NCBI RefSeq assembly: GCF_001507645.1
Contig: NZ_CP013909.1
Span: 124,001 to 188,000 of the forward strand
From: Hymenobacter sedentarius
GTDB taxonomy: Bacteria; Bacteroidota; Bacteroidia; Cytophagales; Hymenobacteraceae
Length of the DNA: 64,000 nucleotides
Direction: 5' to 3'
This document shows, one piece after another, positions 54,614 to 63,332 of the stretch. Positions within the stretch are counted from its first letter, which is position 1. The number at the start of each line of letters is the position of its first letter. A model generated the notes under the pieces. The model did no database searches. It saw nothing but the letters and a program-made list of their open reading frames with translations, and was not told the origin of the DNA. The translations under genes and the position numbers were made by a program.

Positions 54614-56638
54614 TTAAAAGTCGGCTTCTAAGCCCAAGCGTTGCTTGGCCTCGCGCAGGGCGGGAAATCGCTCGGCCAGGTACTCGAACTTGTCGGTGGC
54701 CGTGTAGAGCTTGCGGGCCGTGGGCGCGGCAGTAGCCACCACGGGCTGCACCGTGAGGCGCGGGTGGCCCGTGCGGCGGCGCAGCTCCGCTAAAAATTCC
54801 ACCCGCATGTCGTTGAACTGGTCCACCTGAATGGGGTTATCCACGCTCAGCTCAATCATGTGCTCGGCGTTGGCCGTCACCGGGCGGTTCAGGACCCAGA
54901 ACTCGCTCATGCGGTCCTGGGCGCGGCGCTCTTCGGCCAGTTCCTGCCATACACGCTGCAGCAAAGCGGGGTCGATGGGCGCCACTGGCCCGCTGGTAAA
55001 CTGGGGCTCGGCCGCTACCGAAGCCGCGGCCGGTCCGGCTGCTTTCTTGCTGCTCAGGTCCTTCAGGCTGGGCATTTTGCTGGCCAGGCTGGGAATTTTG
55101 GCGAAGGCCGCCGCGGGCGTGGGGCGCGGCGTTGGCTCAATGCCTTCAAAGCTCGGCACGCCGATTTCGACGTGCGGCAACGTATCGCGCATCTGGTGGC
55201 GCTCGGTGATGGCCGGAACTGGCTCAACCTCAATACTGGGCGTGTCGTGCAGCTCTTCCACGCCGTTGTCCACGGGCAGCGGCTCTGGGCCGTCGGCGGG
55301 CGGCGCAACGCGCCCAGTAGGCATCGCCTCAAACTCAGAAAAAGAAGCAGCCGGTGGCTCCGCAACTATAGCCGCCGGAGTGATGGCCGCTGGCGTGGCA
55401 ATGGGCGCGTATTGAGCATGGCCGTTGCCGTTGCCGCTGGGGGCAGGCGCCGGGCTGGACACTTCGGTTGAGCCGCTTAGGACACTAGTTTTTTTTTTAG
55501 CCTCGCCGTTGCCGGCAGGACTCAATTCGCGGACAAACTGCACGGCCCCGTTCAGGTAGGCCAGCTTCATCAAGGCCAGTTCCACGTGCAAGCGCTGGTT
55601 TTTGGCTTGCTTGAATTCGCGGTCGCACTGGCTAATGAGGTTCAGGGCGGAGAGCAGGAAAGCCAGCGGCGCGGCCTGGGCCTGCTCCACGTACTTCTGC
55701 TTAATGCCGTCGGACACTTCCAGCAGCTGCACCGTCACGGCGTCTTTGCACACGAGCAGGCCGCGCAGGTGCTCGGCAGTGCCCACCACGAAGTTGTGCA
55801 GGTCGAAGCCGTTCTGCATCACCTCATCAAGCAGCAGCAGCGCGGCCGAGAGGTTTTCGGTCAGCAGGCTGTCAATGAGCCGGAAATAGTAGTCGTAGTC
55901 GAGGATGTGCAGGTTTTGCACCACCTCTTTATAAGTCAGGTTGTTACCGCCAAAGGTGACCATCTGGTCGAACATCGACAGGGCATCGCGCAGGCCGCCG
56001 TCGGCTTTCTGGGCCAGCAGGTGCAGGGCGTCGTCTTCGGCCGTGATTCCTTCCTGGGTGGCCACGTAGCGCAGGTGCCCGCGCATGTCTTCCACCTTGA
56101 TGCGGCTGAAGTCGAAAATCTGGCAGCGCGACAGGATGGTGGGGATAATCTTGTGGCGCTCGGTGGTGGCAAGGATGAAAATGGCGTAGCTCGGCGGCTC
56201 CTCCAGCGTCTTGAGAAAGGCGTTGAAGGCGGCGTTTGAGAGCATGTGCACCTCGTCGATGATGTAGATTTTGTACTTCCCGGCCTGCGGGGCATAGCGC
56301 ACCTGCTCCACCAGCGAGCGGATGTCTTCGACCGAGTTGTTGGACGCCGCGTCCAGCTCGTGCACGTTGAACGAGGCGTTTTCCTGGAAGGCCACGCACG
56401 AGGCGCAGGTACCGCAGGCCTCGGTTTCGGCTGAGAGGTTGGTGCAGTTTATCGTCTTGGCCAGGATGCGGGCGCAGGTGGTTTTGCCCACCCCGCGGGG
56501 GCCGCAAAACAGGAACGCCTGGGCCAGGTGCTGGCTCTGAATGGCGTTCTGCAGCGTGGTGGTGACGTGCTGCTGCCCCACCACGCTGCGAAACGTGGAA
56601 GGACGGTACTTGCGGGCCGAAACGACGAAATTATCCAT
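54614..56638 (-). CDS. dnaX: DNA polymerase III subunit gamma/tau
   Basis: 674 residues. AAA+ domain: Walker A in FCGPRGVGKTTCARILAKTI, zinc cysteines in NCTNLSAETEACGTCASC, Walker B IYIIDEVHMLSNAAF, sensor 1 IFILATTERHKIIPTILSRC. Domain III follows to about residue 370; then a long Ala/Pro-rich linker and a C-terminal region with DQFNDMRVEFLAELRRRTGH. An A8 stretch (TTTTTTTT in the plus strand near 55490) lies at the start of the linker and could allow frameshifting to a shorter gamma form, as in E. coli and Thermus. Clamp loader subunit. A -7 box TAACTTTG (56651-56658, minus strand) precedes it. Confidence 0.95.
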   Translation of the reverse strand: MDNFVVSARKYRPSTFRSVVGQQHVTTTLQNAIQSQHLAQAFLFCGPRGVGKTTCARILAKTINCTNLSAETEACGTCASCVAFQENASFNVHELDAASNNSVEDIRSLVEQVRYAPQAGKYKIYIIDEVHMLSNAAFNAFLKTLEEPPSYAIFILATTERHKIIPTILSRCQIFDFSRIKVEDMRGHLRYVATQEGITAEDDALHLLAQKADGGLRDALSMFDQMVTFGGNNLTYKEVVQNLHILDYDYYFRLIDSLLTENLSAALLLLDEVMQNGFDLHNFVVGTAEHLRGLLVCKDAVTVQLLEVSDGIKQKYVEQAQAAPLAFLLSALNLISQCDREFKQAKNQRLHVELALMKLAYLNGAVQFVRELSPAGNGEAKKKTSVLSGSTEVSSPAPAPSGNGNGHAQYAPIATPAAITPAAIVAEPPAASFSEFEAMPTGRVAPPADGPEPLPVDNGVEELHDTPSIEVEPVPAITERHQMRDTLPHVEIGVPSFEGIEPTPRPTPAAAFAKIPSLASKMPSLKDLSSKKAAGPAAASVAAEPQFTSGPVAPIDPALLQRVWQELAEERRAQDRMSEFWVLNRPVTANAEHMIELSVDNPIQVDQFNDMRVEFLAELRRRTGHPRLTVQPVVATAAPTARKLYTATDKFEYLAERFPALREAKQRLGLEADF

Positions 56639-56718
56639 AAGTTCTGTCTACAAAGTTACCCAAAAAAGGGCGGCTTTGGAAGCGGTTTGGCTTAGCAAAC
56701 CGTAACGCTTTGGCCGTC

Positions 56719-56802
56719 TGTCATGCTGAGCTGGCGAAGCATCTTATCACGGTTGAACGAATTGTTTGAACGTGATAAGATGCTTCCTTCGTCAGCATGA
56801 CG
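56719..56802. repeat. Family A hairpin repeat, copy 6 (mixed arms)
   Basis: Left arm TGTCATGCTGAGCTGGCGAA+GCATCTTATCACG; right arm CGTGATAAGATGCTTCCTTC+GTCAGCATGAC. The stem base and tip pair perfectly, but the middle belongs to two different variants (GAGCTGGCGAAG against GACGAAGGAAG). Confidence 0.8.
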
Positions 56803-56924
56803 GGCGCTAAAACCTCCACATTAACGGAAACCTTCCCTCCTCCCCCATCGTTTCCTGTTCAACGCGTACCTTCGCGGCCCGCTTAGCCTTTCGAGGCGAC
56901 CACGGGACTCGTTCTTTACCATTT

Positions 56925-57294
56925 GGGGATGACCGGAATTGACAGCTTGCGCAAATTGCGGGTAAGCGTGCCAGGAGTTGATGGAAGCTCTCCTGTCAAA
57001 AAATCTATCAAACAACAACTGGCGACTATTCGTACGCCATGGCTGCCTAGTTCAGAATTAGGTAATTGCCATCGTTCCGCCCGGGTAAGTTTCTACACCT
57101 GGGAGTTCGGAGCGTCGTAAGTAGAAAATAGCCTTCGAGGAACTGTGACTCGGGGGCGAAACCCAACTGCAGCTAGGGGCGGTGCAAAGGCCTGATGTGC
57201 GCCTGTACCGCCATGAAAATCCAAGCATAGATACGCACGTAGAAAGCACGTCGATTTCCTTGTCTGGACCAGGGTTCGAATCCCTGCATCTCCA
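56925..57294 (+). ncRNA. ssrA: Transfer-messenger RNA (tmRNA)
   Basis: 370 nt. The ends pair as a tRNA acceptor stem: GGGGATG (56925-56931) with CATCTCC (57287-57293), discriminator A at 57294; CCA is not encoded. The T-arm is CAGGG-TTCGAAT-CCCTG. The tag frame at 57021-57050 reads GGC GAC TAT TCG TAC GCC ATG GCT GCC TAG, i.e. GDYSYAMAA, ending in AA as needed for protease recognition. tmRNA rescues stalled ribosomes. Terminator follows directly. Confidence 0.95.
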
Positions 57295-57296
57295 CT

Positions 57297-57335
57297 TCAA
57301 AACCCCGTTTGCGGCTCGCAAGCGGGGTTTTTCTG
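57297..57335 (+). terminator. Terminator of tmRNA
   Basis: AAAACCCCGTTTGCGG and CGCAAGCGGGGTTTTT pair; T-tract follows. An identical 34-bp copy lies 1,200 bp downstream. Confidence 0.92.
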
Positions 57336-57864
57336 TTTAGCCCGGGTTGCGAATCACTACCGAGTAGCCTCGCATCCCTATTGACTCTGCCTGCCTTGGC
57401 TATCGCAAACGCTGCAAAGTGCATCCCCGGCATTGGCTTTCAGTTTGTTTCGTTGCGGACATTAGAAAAACAACAGACACTTATATGCATAAAGAATCTG
57501 CATGCATTCCAAACCAACCCAGGCGCAAATCCACTACACGCACTACAGTGTAATATGAAATAACCGTTATATTACAGGTGGCGCATTCAAGGTCAATCTA
57601 ATAATTGAAACCATAATTATTTGTAATTATCTGAAATTCAGCATTTTAATTAACCAAAAGCTAATATAATTTTAGCGGAACAAATTTTAATTAATTGTGT
57701 TTTTCTCATAAAAGCTGAGCCTAAAGGCTTTGAGGGTAGTTGGGCTTGGCAATACAGGACGTCCGTTCTGGATTGACTTCGAGTGCTTGGCTTTTAGGCA
57801 CGCTATTTCCAACGATGCCAGCACCTAGCAGTAGGCGCTGCATAAAACCCATAAAGTTGTTTGC
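57336..57864. other. AT-rich gap after ssrA
   Basis: About 530 bp; the middle (57560-57720) is far richer in A and T than anything else in the window. I see no supported gene. A small inverted repeat GTAATAT/ATATTAC lies at 57550-57575. Part of the segment bounded by the two tmRNA-end copies. Confidence 0.5.
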
Positions 57865-58365
57865 ATGAAAAAAATGCCCCTATTCTTGGGTGTGGCCCTG
57901 GCCGCGCTCACACTGGCCTCCTGCGAAAAGGAATTGGAACAAGTACATGGCTCACCTAAATCTTCCGCCGCCGCGGCGGTGCTGGCCCGGCCCGACTTGC
58001 TCACCACCGGCGCCTGGCACCAAACCGGCCTGACGATAAGCGCGGCCAATGAAGCCAGTAAGCAGGTGATGACGTCTGACCTGTTTCCGCATACCAAGCT
58101 ATCCCTGCTGGTTACCAGCGCGACGTACAAGGCCGACGGCACGTATTCGCTGCTGCGCGGCGTTCATTCCAATGGCCAGGCCTCTGAGCCAATTGATGGC
58201 ACCTGGCGCCTGAATGCAGGTGCAGATTCGCTGATTGAAACCCATGCCGACAATACGCGGCGCTTGGCCGTAGCCGAGCTAACGGACAAGGCCATGCGTC
58301 TAACCTACACCGAGCCTTCTGCCGACGGCAAGGGAGCTACGAGCACCTATATTTTCTCGCACTAA
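57865..58365 (+). CDS. Lipocalin-like lipoprotein
   Basis: 166 residues: MKKMPLFLGVALAALTLASC with lipobox LASC (Cys20). After a 25-residue linker, LLTTGAWHQTGLTISAANEA begins a beta-rich domain with DGTYSLLRGVHSNGQASEPI and DGTWRLNAGADSLIETH, the pattern of lipocalin-like lipoproteins (DUF-type) in Bacteroidota. Function unknown. It is the only gene in the segment between the tmRNA and the decayed tmRNA-end copy; a terminator follows at 58392. Confidence 0.75.
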   Translation: MKKMPLFLGVALAALTLASCEKELEQVHGSPKSSAAAAVLARPDLLTTGAWHQTGLTISAANEASKQVMTSDLFPHTKLSLLVTSATYKADGTYSLLRGVHSNGQASEPIDGTWRLNAGADSLIETHADNTRRLAVAELTDKAMRLTYTEPSADGKGATSTYIFSH

Positions 58366-58391
58366 TTCCGTTTTTTTTGTTAAGAGACCCG

Positions 58392-58426
58392 CACCGCCCG
58401 GCCAGTTTGGTCGGGCGGTGTTTTTC
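58392..58426 (+). terminator. Terminator after the lipocalin-like gene
   Basis: CACCGCCCGGCCA / TGGTCGGGCGGTG with T5 following. Typical rho-independent form. Confidence 0.9.
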
Positions 58427-58535
58427 ATAGACCCGCCCACAGAAAGACTGTCGATTCCCTTGTCTGGCCCACGGTTCGGATTCCTGTATCTTCACTTAAA
58501 AACCCCGTTTGCGGCTCGCAAGCGGGGTTTTTCTT
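58426..58535 (+). repeat. Decayed copy of tmRNA 3' end plus terminator
   Basis: 58426-58535 aligns without gaps to 57226-57335, an offset of exactly 1,200 bp. The tRNA-like part has many substitutions (11 in the 60 bp 58441-58500), including a broken T-stem (CACGG against TCCTG), so it cannot function; the terminator part (58501-58534) is identical over 34 bp. It looks like one end of a former insertion at the tmRNA 3' end or a tandem duplication. Confidence 0.85.
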
Positions 58536-58677
58536 TTCACCCGCTTTACGTTTTGAAAGGCTCAGGGCTACTGGTCAGCTGGAAATTATGATTTGCGCGT
58601 TTTTAGGAATTATCGTTTTAAATCATATAAATTGTTTATACATTGCAAAAACAACTTCACCTTTAACCACTTTCTTC

Positions 58678-59076
58678 ATGCCCACGTTAACCACCAGCAT
58701 CAGCGACGAAATCCGGCGTGCCAACGCCACCTTTGAGGCCAACTTTGAGCGGGGCGACGCGGCCGCCGTTGCGGGCCTATATACTCCCAACGGCGTGCTG
58801 CTCCCCACCGGCATGGAGCCCATCGAGGGACCAGCCGGCATCCAGGCCTTCTGGCAGGGCGCCATGGAAATGGGCATCAAACGGGTGAAGCTGCATACCC
58901 GGGAAGTAGAACAGCTGACCGACACCGCCATTGAGCTCGGCAATTACACCCTGTATGGGCCACAAGACACGCAACTGGACCAGGGTAAATACGTGGTGGT
59001 CTGGAAGGAGCAGGAAGGCCAATGGAAGCTTCACCAGGACATCTGGAATACCAGCCAGCCGGCGCCGGCTCAATAA
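58678..59076 (+). CDS. SnoaL/DUF4440-like NTF2-fold protein
   Basis: 132 residues from the ATG at 58678 (MPTLTTSISDEIRRANATFE); upstream codons in the same frame have no family resemblance. The NTF2-like cone pattern is clear: FERGDAAAVAGLYTPNGVLL, GPAGIQAFWQGAMEMGIK, and the last strands YVVVWKEQEGQWKLHQDIWN. YybH/ketosteroid-isomerase-like proteins are small dimers with varied or unknown catalytic roles. Own terminator downstream. Confidence 0.86.
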   Translation: MPTLTTSISDEIRRANATFEANFERGDAAAVAGLYTPNGVLLPTGMEPIEGPAGIQAFWQGAMEMGIKRVKLHTREVEQLTDTAIELGNYTLYGPQDTQLDQGKYVVVWKEQEGQWKLHQDIWNTSQPAPAQ

Positions 59077-59117
59077 GCCAATGCGGATGAGCAAACAGTT
59101 ATCTGCAATTAGATAAC

Positions 59118-59165
59118 CCAATAGGGCTCCGGAAAAAATCGACTTTGTTTCCGGAGCCCTATTGG
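59118..59165 (+). terminator. Terminator between convergent genes
   Basis: CCAATAGGGCTCCGGAAA pairs with TTTCCGGAGCCCTATTGG; 18-bp stem, 12-nt loop. Confidence 0.85.
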
Positions 59166-59222
59166 ACTTAAAGCAATCCTGTTTCGACTTTTAAAAGCCC
59201 TCACCTGCTAATCGAAGCCGGT

Positions 59223-59606
59223 TTATTGCACCAGTTGGGCGAATAGCCGCGTCAGGGTTTCGCCGGCATCGGTGCAGAGGCCGGGGTGCACGGGCGAGGT
59301 TTGCACGATGGTGCTGCGCGTAGCCGTGAGCCAGCGAAACCGCTCGGCAATGGGAAACTGGCCAATGGTGCCCCCGGTGGCGCGGCCCTGGCAGATGCGC
59401 TCGAAGGCGTGCAGGCGGGCGTTTAGCTCGTCCAGGTCTAGGCCGTTGGCGAAGGCGCGCAGGCGGGCTTCGGGCAGCTCGTACCGGGTTTGCAGAAAGC
59501 CCAAAGACCGGCAGTACACGATAACGCCGACGTTGAGAAACTCTTCGCGCTCCACGCGGGGCACCACGCGCAGCACGGCGTACTCAAATAAGTGCTTGTC
59601 GGGCAT
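59223..59606 (-). CDS. DUF3037 domain-containing protein
   Basis: 127 residues from the ATG at 59606 (MPDKHLFEYAVLRVVPRVER). EYAVLRVVPRVEREEFLNVG, VIVYCRSLGFLQTRYELPEA and FPIAERFRWLTATRSTIVQT are the DUF3037 pattern. Start overlaps the end of the HipA-like gene by 23 bp, so the two are translated together. DUF3037 proteins recur next to HipA-like kinases with no known function; the pair may form a toxin-like or signalling unit. Confidence 0.88.
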   Translation of the reverse strand: MPDKHLFEYAVLRVVPRVEREEFLNVGVIVYCRSLGFLQTRYELPEARLRAFANGLDLDELNARLHAFERICQGRATGGTIGQFPIAERFRWLTATRSTIVQTSPVHPGLCTDAGETLTRLFAQLVQ

Positions 59607-60378
59607 CTTGGGCTTCCTGAACAAAGGTTTCTGATGCCGCCAGGCGGGTTTCCAAGAAGCGGACGTAGTCGGTGCGCTGCTCGTCGGGCGAGGCCTCGTT
59701 GTGGGCCAGCCATTCGTCGGGCACCAGCGCCACAATGGCGCGAATGCGCGCGGGCGTGAGCAGGGCGCGGCTCTCGGCGTCTACCGCGGCCAGCTCGCTG
59801 GCCTGGGGCAGCAGCACGTGGGCCTTAATCTGGGGAAACGGGCGGGGGCGCGGCTGGGCCCAGTCGGGGCCGGCGTGGTGCACGTAGAGGGCCGCGCCGT
59901 GGTCGATGAGCCACAGCTCCTTGTGCCACATGAGCATGTTGGTGTTGCGGGCGGTGCGGTCCACGTTCAGCGTCAGGCTGTCGAGCCACACGATTTGCGA
60001 CGCCAAGCGGGGGTCGATGGTGGTGACCAGCGCATCGTAGGTGATGGCGCCGGAGAGGAAGTGCAGGGCCAGGTTGCGGCCGGTGCTGGCGCGCAGCAAA
60101 TCCTGGATTTCCTCGTCGGGCTCGGTGCGGCCGAAGGCTTCGTCGAGCTCACAAAACACCAGCTCGGGCACGCGCAGGCCCAGCACCCGGGCCAGCTCGC
60201 CCACAATTAGCTCGGCAATGAGGGCCTTCACCCCCTGCCCTGCGCCCCGAAACTTGAGCACGTAGAGAAAGCCGTCGTCGGCCTCGACCAAGGCGGGCAG
60301 GGAGCCGCCTTCGCGCAACGGCGTCACGTAGCGCGTCACGGCCACGGTTCGAAGTTCTGGGGCACTGGTTGCCGGCAT
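59584..60378 (-). CDS. HipA-like kinase domain protein
   Basis: 264 residues from the ATG at 60378 (MPATSAPELRTVAVTRYVTP). The kinase fold is suggested by FLYVLKFRGAGQGVKALIAE (nucleotide-binding Lys), ELIVGELARVLGLRVPELVF, catalytic-loop-like LNVDRTARNTNMLMWHK with Asp and Asn, and WLIDHGAALYVHH with the metal-binding Asp. HipA proteins phosphorylate GltX and cause dormancy, but this shorter type, paired with DUF3037 rather than a HipB antitoxin, is uncharacterised. Confidence 0.85.
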   Translation of the reverse strand: MPATSAPELRTVAVTRYVTPLREGGSLPALVEADDGFLYVLKFRGAGQGVKALIAELIVGELARVLGLRVPELVFCELDEAFGRTEPDEEIQDLLRASTGRNLALHFLSGAITYDALVTTIDPRLASQIVWLDSLTLNVDRTARNTNMLMWHKELWLIDHGAALYVHHAGPDWAQPRPRPFPQIKAHVLLPQASELAAVDAESRALLTPARIRAIVALVPDEWLAHNEASPDEQRTDYVRFLETRLAASETFVQEAQDARQALI

Positions 60379-60594
60379 ACCGCGCGAATGGTTAAAGGGT
60401 CCGTGCAAAGGACGGACAATTCCGCAACCTGGACAATAAAAGCGCCCCACCGAACGGAGTTAAAGCATCCCACCCGCTTCGTTGCAGCGAAGGAGCGTAC
60501 TCACCAACCAGACAGGATGCTCGTGGGGAGATGCTTCGGCCCCGCCCAGCGGGGCGGTTTTGCTGAAGGCTGCGCCTTTACGGGGCGCCGGGGG

Positions 60595-63153
60595 CTATTT
60601 CTTGCGCAGCGTGAGGTAGTCGAGGTAATACAGCACCTTCACCGACACCGAGTTGTTGTGCGGCGTGTTGATGGTGTTGTTGAAGTTGTCGAAGTAAAGC
60701 GGCGTGGCTTCCTCGGCTTGCAAATAAGTGGAGCCGGCGTTTTTCCAGACCACGCTGATTTGCGAGCCCGGCGCAAACCACCACGAGTACACGGCGTCCA
60801 CGTTGAAGGCGTTGTAGGTGTTGTCGCGGTTGCGCTGGTAGGTCACCGGCGTCTCCTCGCCGTTGGGCCCGAGGGTGGTAAAGTCGGCGTAGTGCACGTT
60901 GCTGATGTAGTGGCGCAGGCGCAGCGTAAACGACATGCGGTTGGTGAAGGTGTAGGCCGTGGACACGACGTTGGACACGGTCACCACGTCGCGCCGGCCC
61001 AGCAGGATGGCGCCCAGCAGCGGCCGGTCGAGCGGCTGGCTGGCATCGAGGCCGCCGTTAACATAGCCGATTTGGTTGTCCTTGTAGCCCCAGTCCAGGG
61101 TGTAGCGGAACGTGAGGTGGTCGTTGACGCGGTAGCGGGGGTAAATGCCCACCCCGTAGCCCGTGCGCACGGGCCGGCCCGGCACCCGCTCGTCGGTGGC
61201 AAAGCGCCGGATGCCGGCGTTGGCGTTCAGGGCCCATTTCTTGCGCGAGTCGGAGTTGAAGAAACCGCTGATGTTGAGGCTGGCCGGCAGGCGCACGTAG
61301 TACTGGCCGAGCGGGTAGACGCGGGGCTCAAAAAAATCGTGCTGCACGGCGTCGGCGTTCAGGTTGAAGCCTACTTGCAGGAAGCTTTTGGTGAAGGTGG
61401 TGTTGGCGCCAGAGTAAAAGCTGATGCCCTGGTAGAGAGTGGGCCGGTACAGCAGCGTATGGCTCACGCTGGCGTAGGTGTAAAGGTTGTTGACCTTCCA
61501 GAAGGGCTTGAACTTGTTGTAGCTGAGGTCAATGCCCTGCGAGATGTTGTTGTTGCCGAACAGGATGCCCAGGTCGTTGGGGTTGTAGGCGTCGGACTCG
61601 ATGCCGTGGTTCAGGCTCCAGGTAAAGTTGCCGCTGATTTTGCTCACCCCCACCTGGTACTTGTAGCCGTCCTGGTCGTTGATTTGCTCGGTGCTGCCGA
61701 AGGCCAGGCCCCGGCGGCGCGAGTACACCACGCGGCCGTCCACAGCGTAGGCATTTTTCTTATTGGCGAAGCGAAACAGCCCACCGGTCACGTTGGCGTC
61801 GTAGGTCTGGCCGGCGCGCGTCACGTTGGTGTTGATGAGCGAAACGTAGGAGTTGTTCTTCAGGCTCTGGTCGAGCACCGCGATGCTGTAGTTGGAGAAC
61901 GGCTGGGTGAGCACCTCGCGCTCTTCGCCCGTTTCCTGGTTGCGAACGGTGGCGTACACGTCGTTGCTCAGGGCGTTGAACACCCCGATGCCCAGCCCCT
62001 TGCTGGTGCGGCCCGATACTTTGGTGGCGTTGAGCAGCGGCGTTTCGGCGGGGTTGCGCACGATGCGCTCGTTGGGGCCGGCTTGCACGTTGTAGAAGCC
62101 CACCGGGGTGGCGCCCACCCGGCGCGAATAAAACAAATTGCCTTTGTTGAACAGCTCGGTGCCTTCGGTAAAGAAGGGCCGGTTTTCGTTGAACTGCACT
62201 TCAAAGGGCGAGAGGTTGAGCACCTGGTTGTCGCTCTGCACCTGCCCAAAGTCGGGCACCAGCGTGGCGTCGAGCGTGAAGCTTTCGTTGATGCCCCACT
62301 TGATGTCGGCCCCGCCGTTGAAGCTGGTGGTGGTGCGCTTGGTGCCTTCGGCGTTCAGGGGGTTGTGGTTGACGTAAGCCGACACGTAGGGTGTGAGCGA
62401 GAGGCGCAGCGGCGGCTTCAGGTCGCGCAGGCCGGTGAGCTCGCCCCACTGGTTCACGAAGCCCGACACCTGGGGCTTCACCTCGTTCCAGAAAAACTGC
62501 TGGTTTTCGCGCTTGCGCTGGCGGGCAAAGTTCAGGCCCCAGAGCTGCTCGGGCGCCCCGCTGAAGCGGATGGCCGAGTACGGAATGCGCAGTTCGGCTA
62601 CCCAGTCGGTGCCGCGCTGCACGGCGCGGCTTTCCCACACCGCATTCCAGTTGCCGTCTTCGCCCCCGGCCGGCGAATAGCGCGCATCGAGCTGCACGCC
62701 CGAAGCCGTGACCGTAAAATTGTAGCCGTTGAGCTGGTCGTGGTAGGTGTCGATGAACACGCTGAACAAGTCGGAATTGCCGAAATTATCCCGTGCCGTA
62801 AGCTCCCGCAGGATGGAGTCCTGCGAGATGTCGTGCATGACGGCCCCCACGTACAGGGCGGCGTCGTCGTAGAGCACGCGCACTTCGGTCGGGTATTTTT
62901 CGTGCGGGCCGGGGTTGGGCCGCTGCTGGATGAAGTCGGTGGCAACGGGCGCCTCGCGCCAGGCCGCCTCGTCGAGCACACCATCGATTTTCACGGCTTC
63001 GCGGAGGCGCACCGCGCCCAGCTGGCGCTTGGGCCCGGCCGTGGCCGTGGGAGCAGCCGCGGGGGCGGCGGTTTGGGCCAGGGCATTGGGCAAGGCCAGC
63101 CCAAGAAACCCGATAAATAGAAAGAAAGCGCGCAGAGAAAAGGTGCTGGTCAT
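60595..63153 (-). CDS. DUF5916 outer-membrane protein with CBM9-like domain
   Basis: 852 residues from the ATG at 63153 (MTSTFSLRAFFLFIGFLGLA); signal ends near NALAQ. Residues about 45-215 form a carbohydrate-binding family 9-like domain (VKIDGVLDEAAWREAPVATD, YDDAALYVGAVMHD, VWESRAVQRGTDWVAELRIP). The rest is DUF5916, a barrel-like region of repeated strands (KPPLRLSLTPYVSAYVNHNP, FFTEGTELFNKGNLFYSRRV, GYGVGIYPRYRVNDHLTFRY). Such proteins are common in Bacteroidota and are thought to act at the outer membrane in carbohydrate or peptide handling. Ends with LYYLDYLTLRKK. Confidence 0.9.
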   Translation of the reverse strand: MTSTFSLRAFFLFIGFLGLALPNALAQTAAPAAAPTATAGPKRQLGAVRLREAVKIDGVLDEAAWREAPVATDFIQQRPNPGPHEKYPTEVRVLYDDAALYVGAVMHDISQDSILRELTARDNFGNSDLFSVFIDTYHDQLNGYNFTVTASGVQLDARYSPAGGEDGNWNAVWESRAVQRGTDWVAELRIPYSAIRFSGAPEQLWGLNFARQRKRENQQFFWNEVKPQVSGFVNQWGELTGLRDLKPPLRLSLTPYVSAYVNHNPLNAEGTKRTTTSFNGGADIKWGINESFTLDATLVPDFGQVQSDNQVLNLSPFEVQFNENRPFFTEGTELFNKGNLFYSRRVGATPVGFYNVQAGPNERIVRNPAETPLLNATKVSGRTSKGLGIGVFNALSNDVYATVRNQETGEEREVLTQPFSNYSIAVLDQSLKNNSYVSLINTNVTRAGQTYDANVTGGLFRFANKKNAYAVDGRVVYSRRRGLAFGSTEQINDQDGYKYQVGVSKISGNFTWSLNHGIESDAYNPNDLGILFGNNNISQGIDLSYNKFKPFWKVNNLYTYASVSHTLLYRPTLYQGISFYSGANTTFTKSFLQVGFNLNADAVQHDFFEPRVYPLGQYYVRLPASLNISGFFNSDSRKKWALNANAGIRRFATDERVPGRPVRTGYGVGIYPRYRVNDHLTFRYTLDWGYKDNQIGYVNGGLDASQPLDRPLLGAILLGRRDVVTVSNVVSTAYTFTNRMSFTLRLRHYISNVHYADFTTLGPNGEETPVTYQRNRDNTYNAFNVDAVYSWWFAPGSQISVVWKNAGSTYLQAEEATPLYFDNFNNTINTPHNNSVSVKVLYYLDYLTLRKK

Positions 63154-63332
63154 AGCAGAAAGAAGTGTGGTGGATATAGATGCAAAACGGCGCACACGGT
63201 TGCCCAACTCTTCGGACGCCTCCAAAAAAATCAGGAAAACTCGTTCTTAAAGGCTGGCCATCAGGACGCACGAATGCGGGTGGCCGCCGGTGTGGCGCCC
63301 TTTTGCGTGGAAACTCCCGCCTTGTGGAATGG

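Noticed and set aside
57021..57050. Separate small gene inside the ssrA region
   Set aside because: The short frame ending in YAMAA and a stop is the tmRNA tag reading frame.
58441..58500. A possible tRNA or second tmRNA
   Set aside because: Only the 3' part is present, the T-stem is broken and there is no 5' partner; treated as a decayed copy.
60388..63120. A 910-codon open frame on the plus strand
   Set aside because: It lies antisense to the DUF5916 gene, whose protein has a signal peptide, domain pattern and family motifs. Long antisense frames are expected in GC-rich genes with strong codon bias; its translation is rich in His/Val/Gly/Ala repeats without motif.
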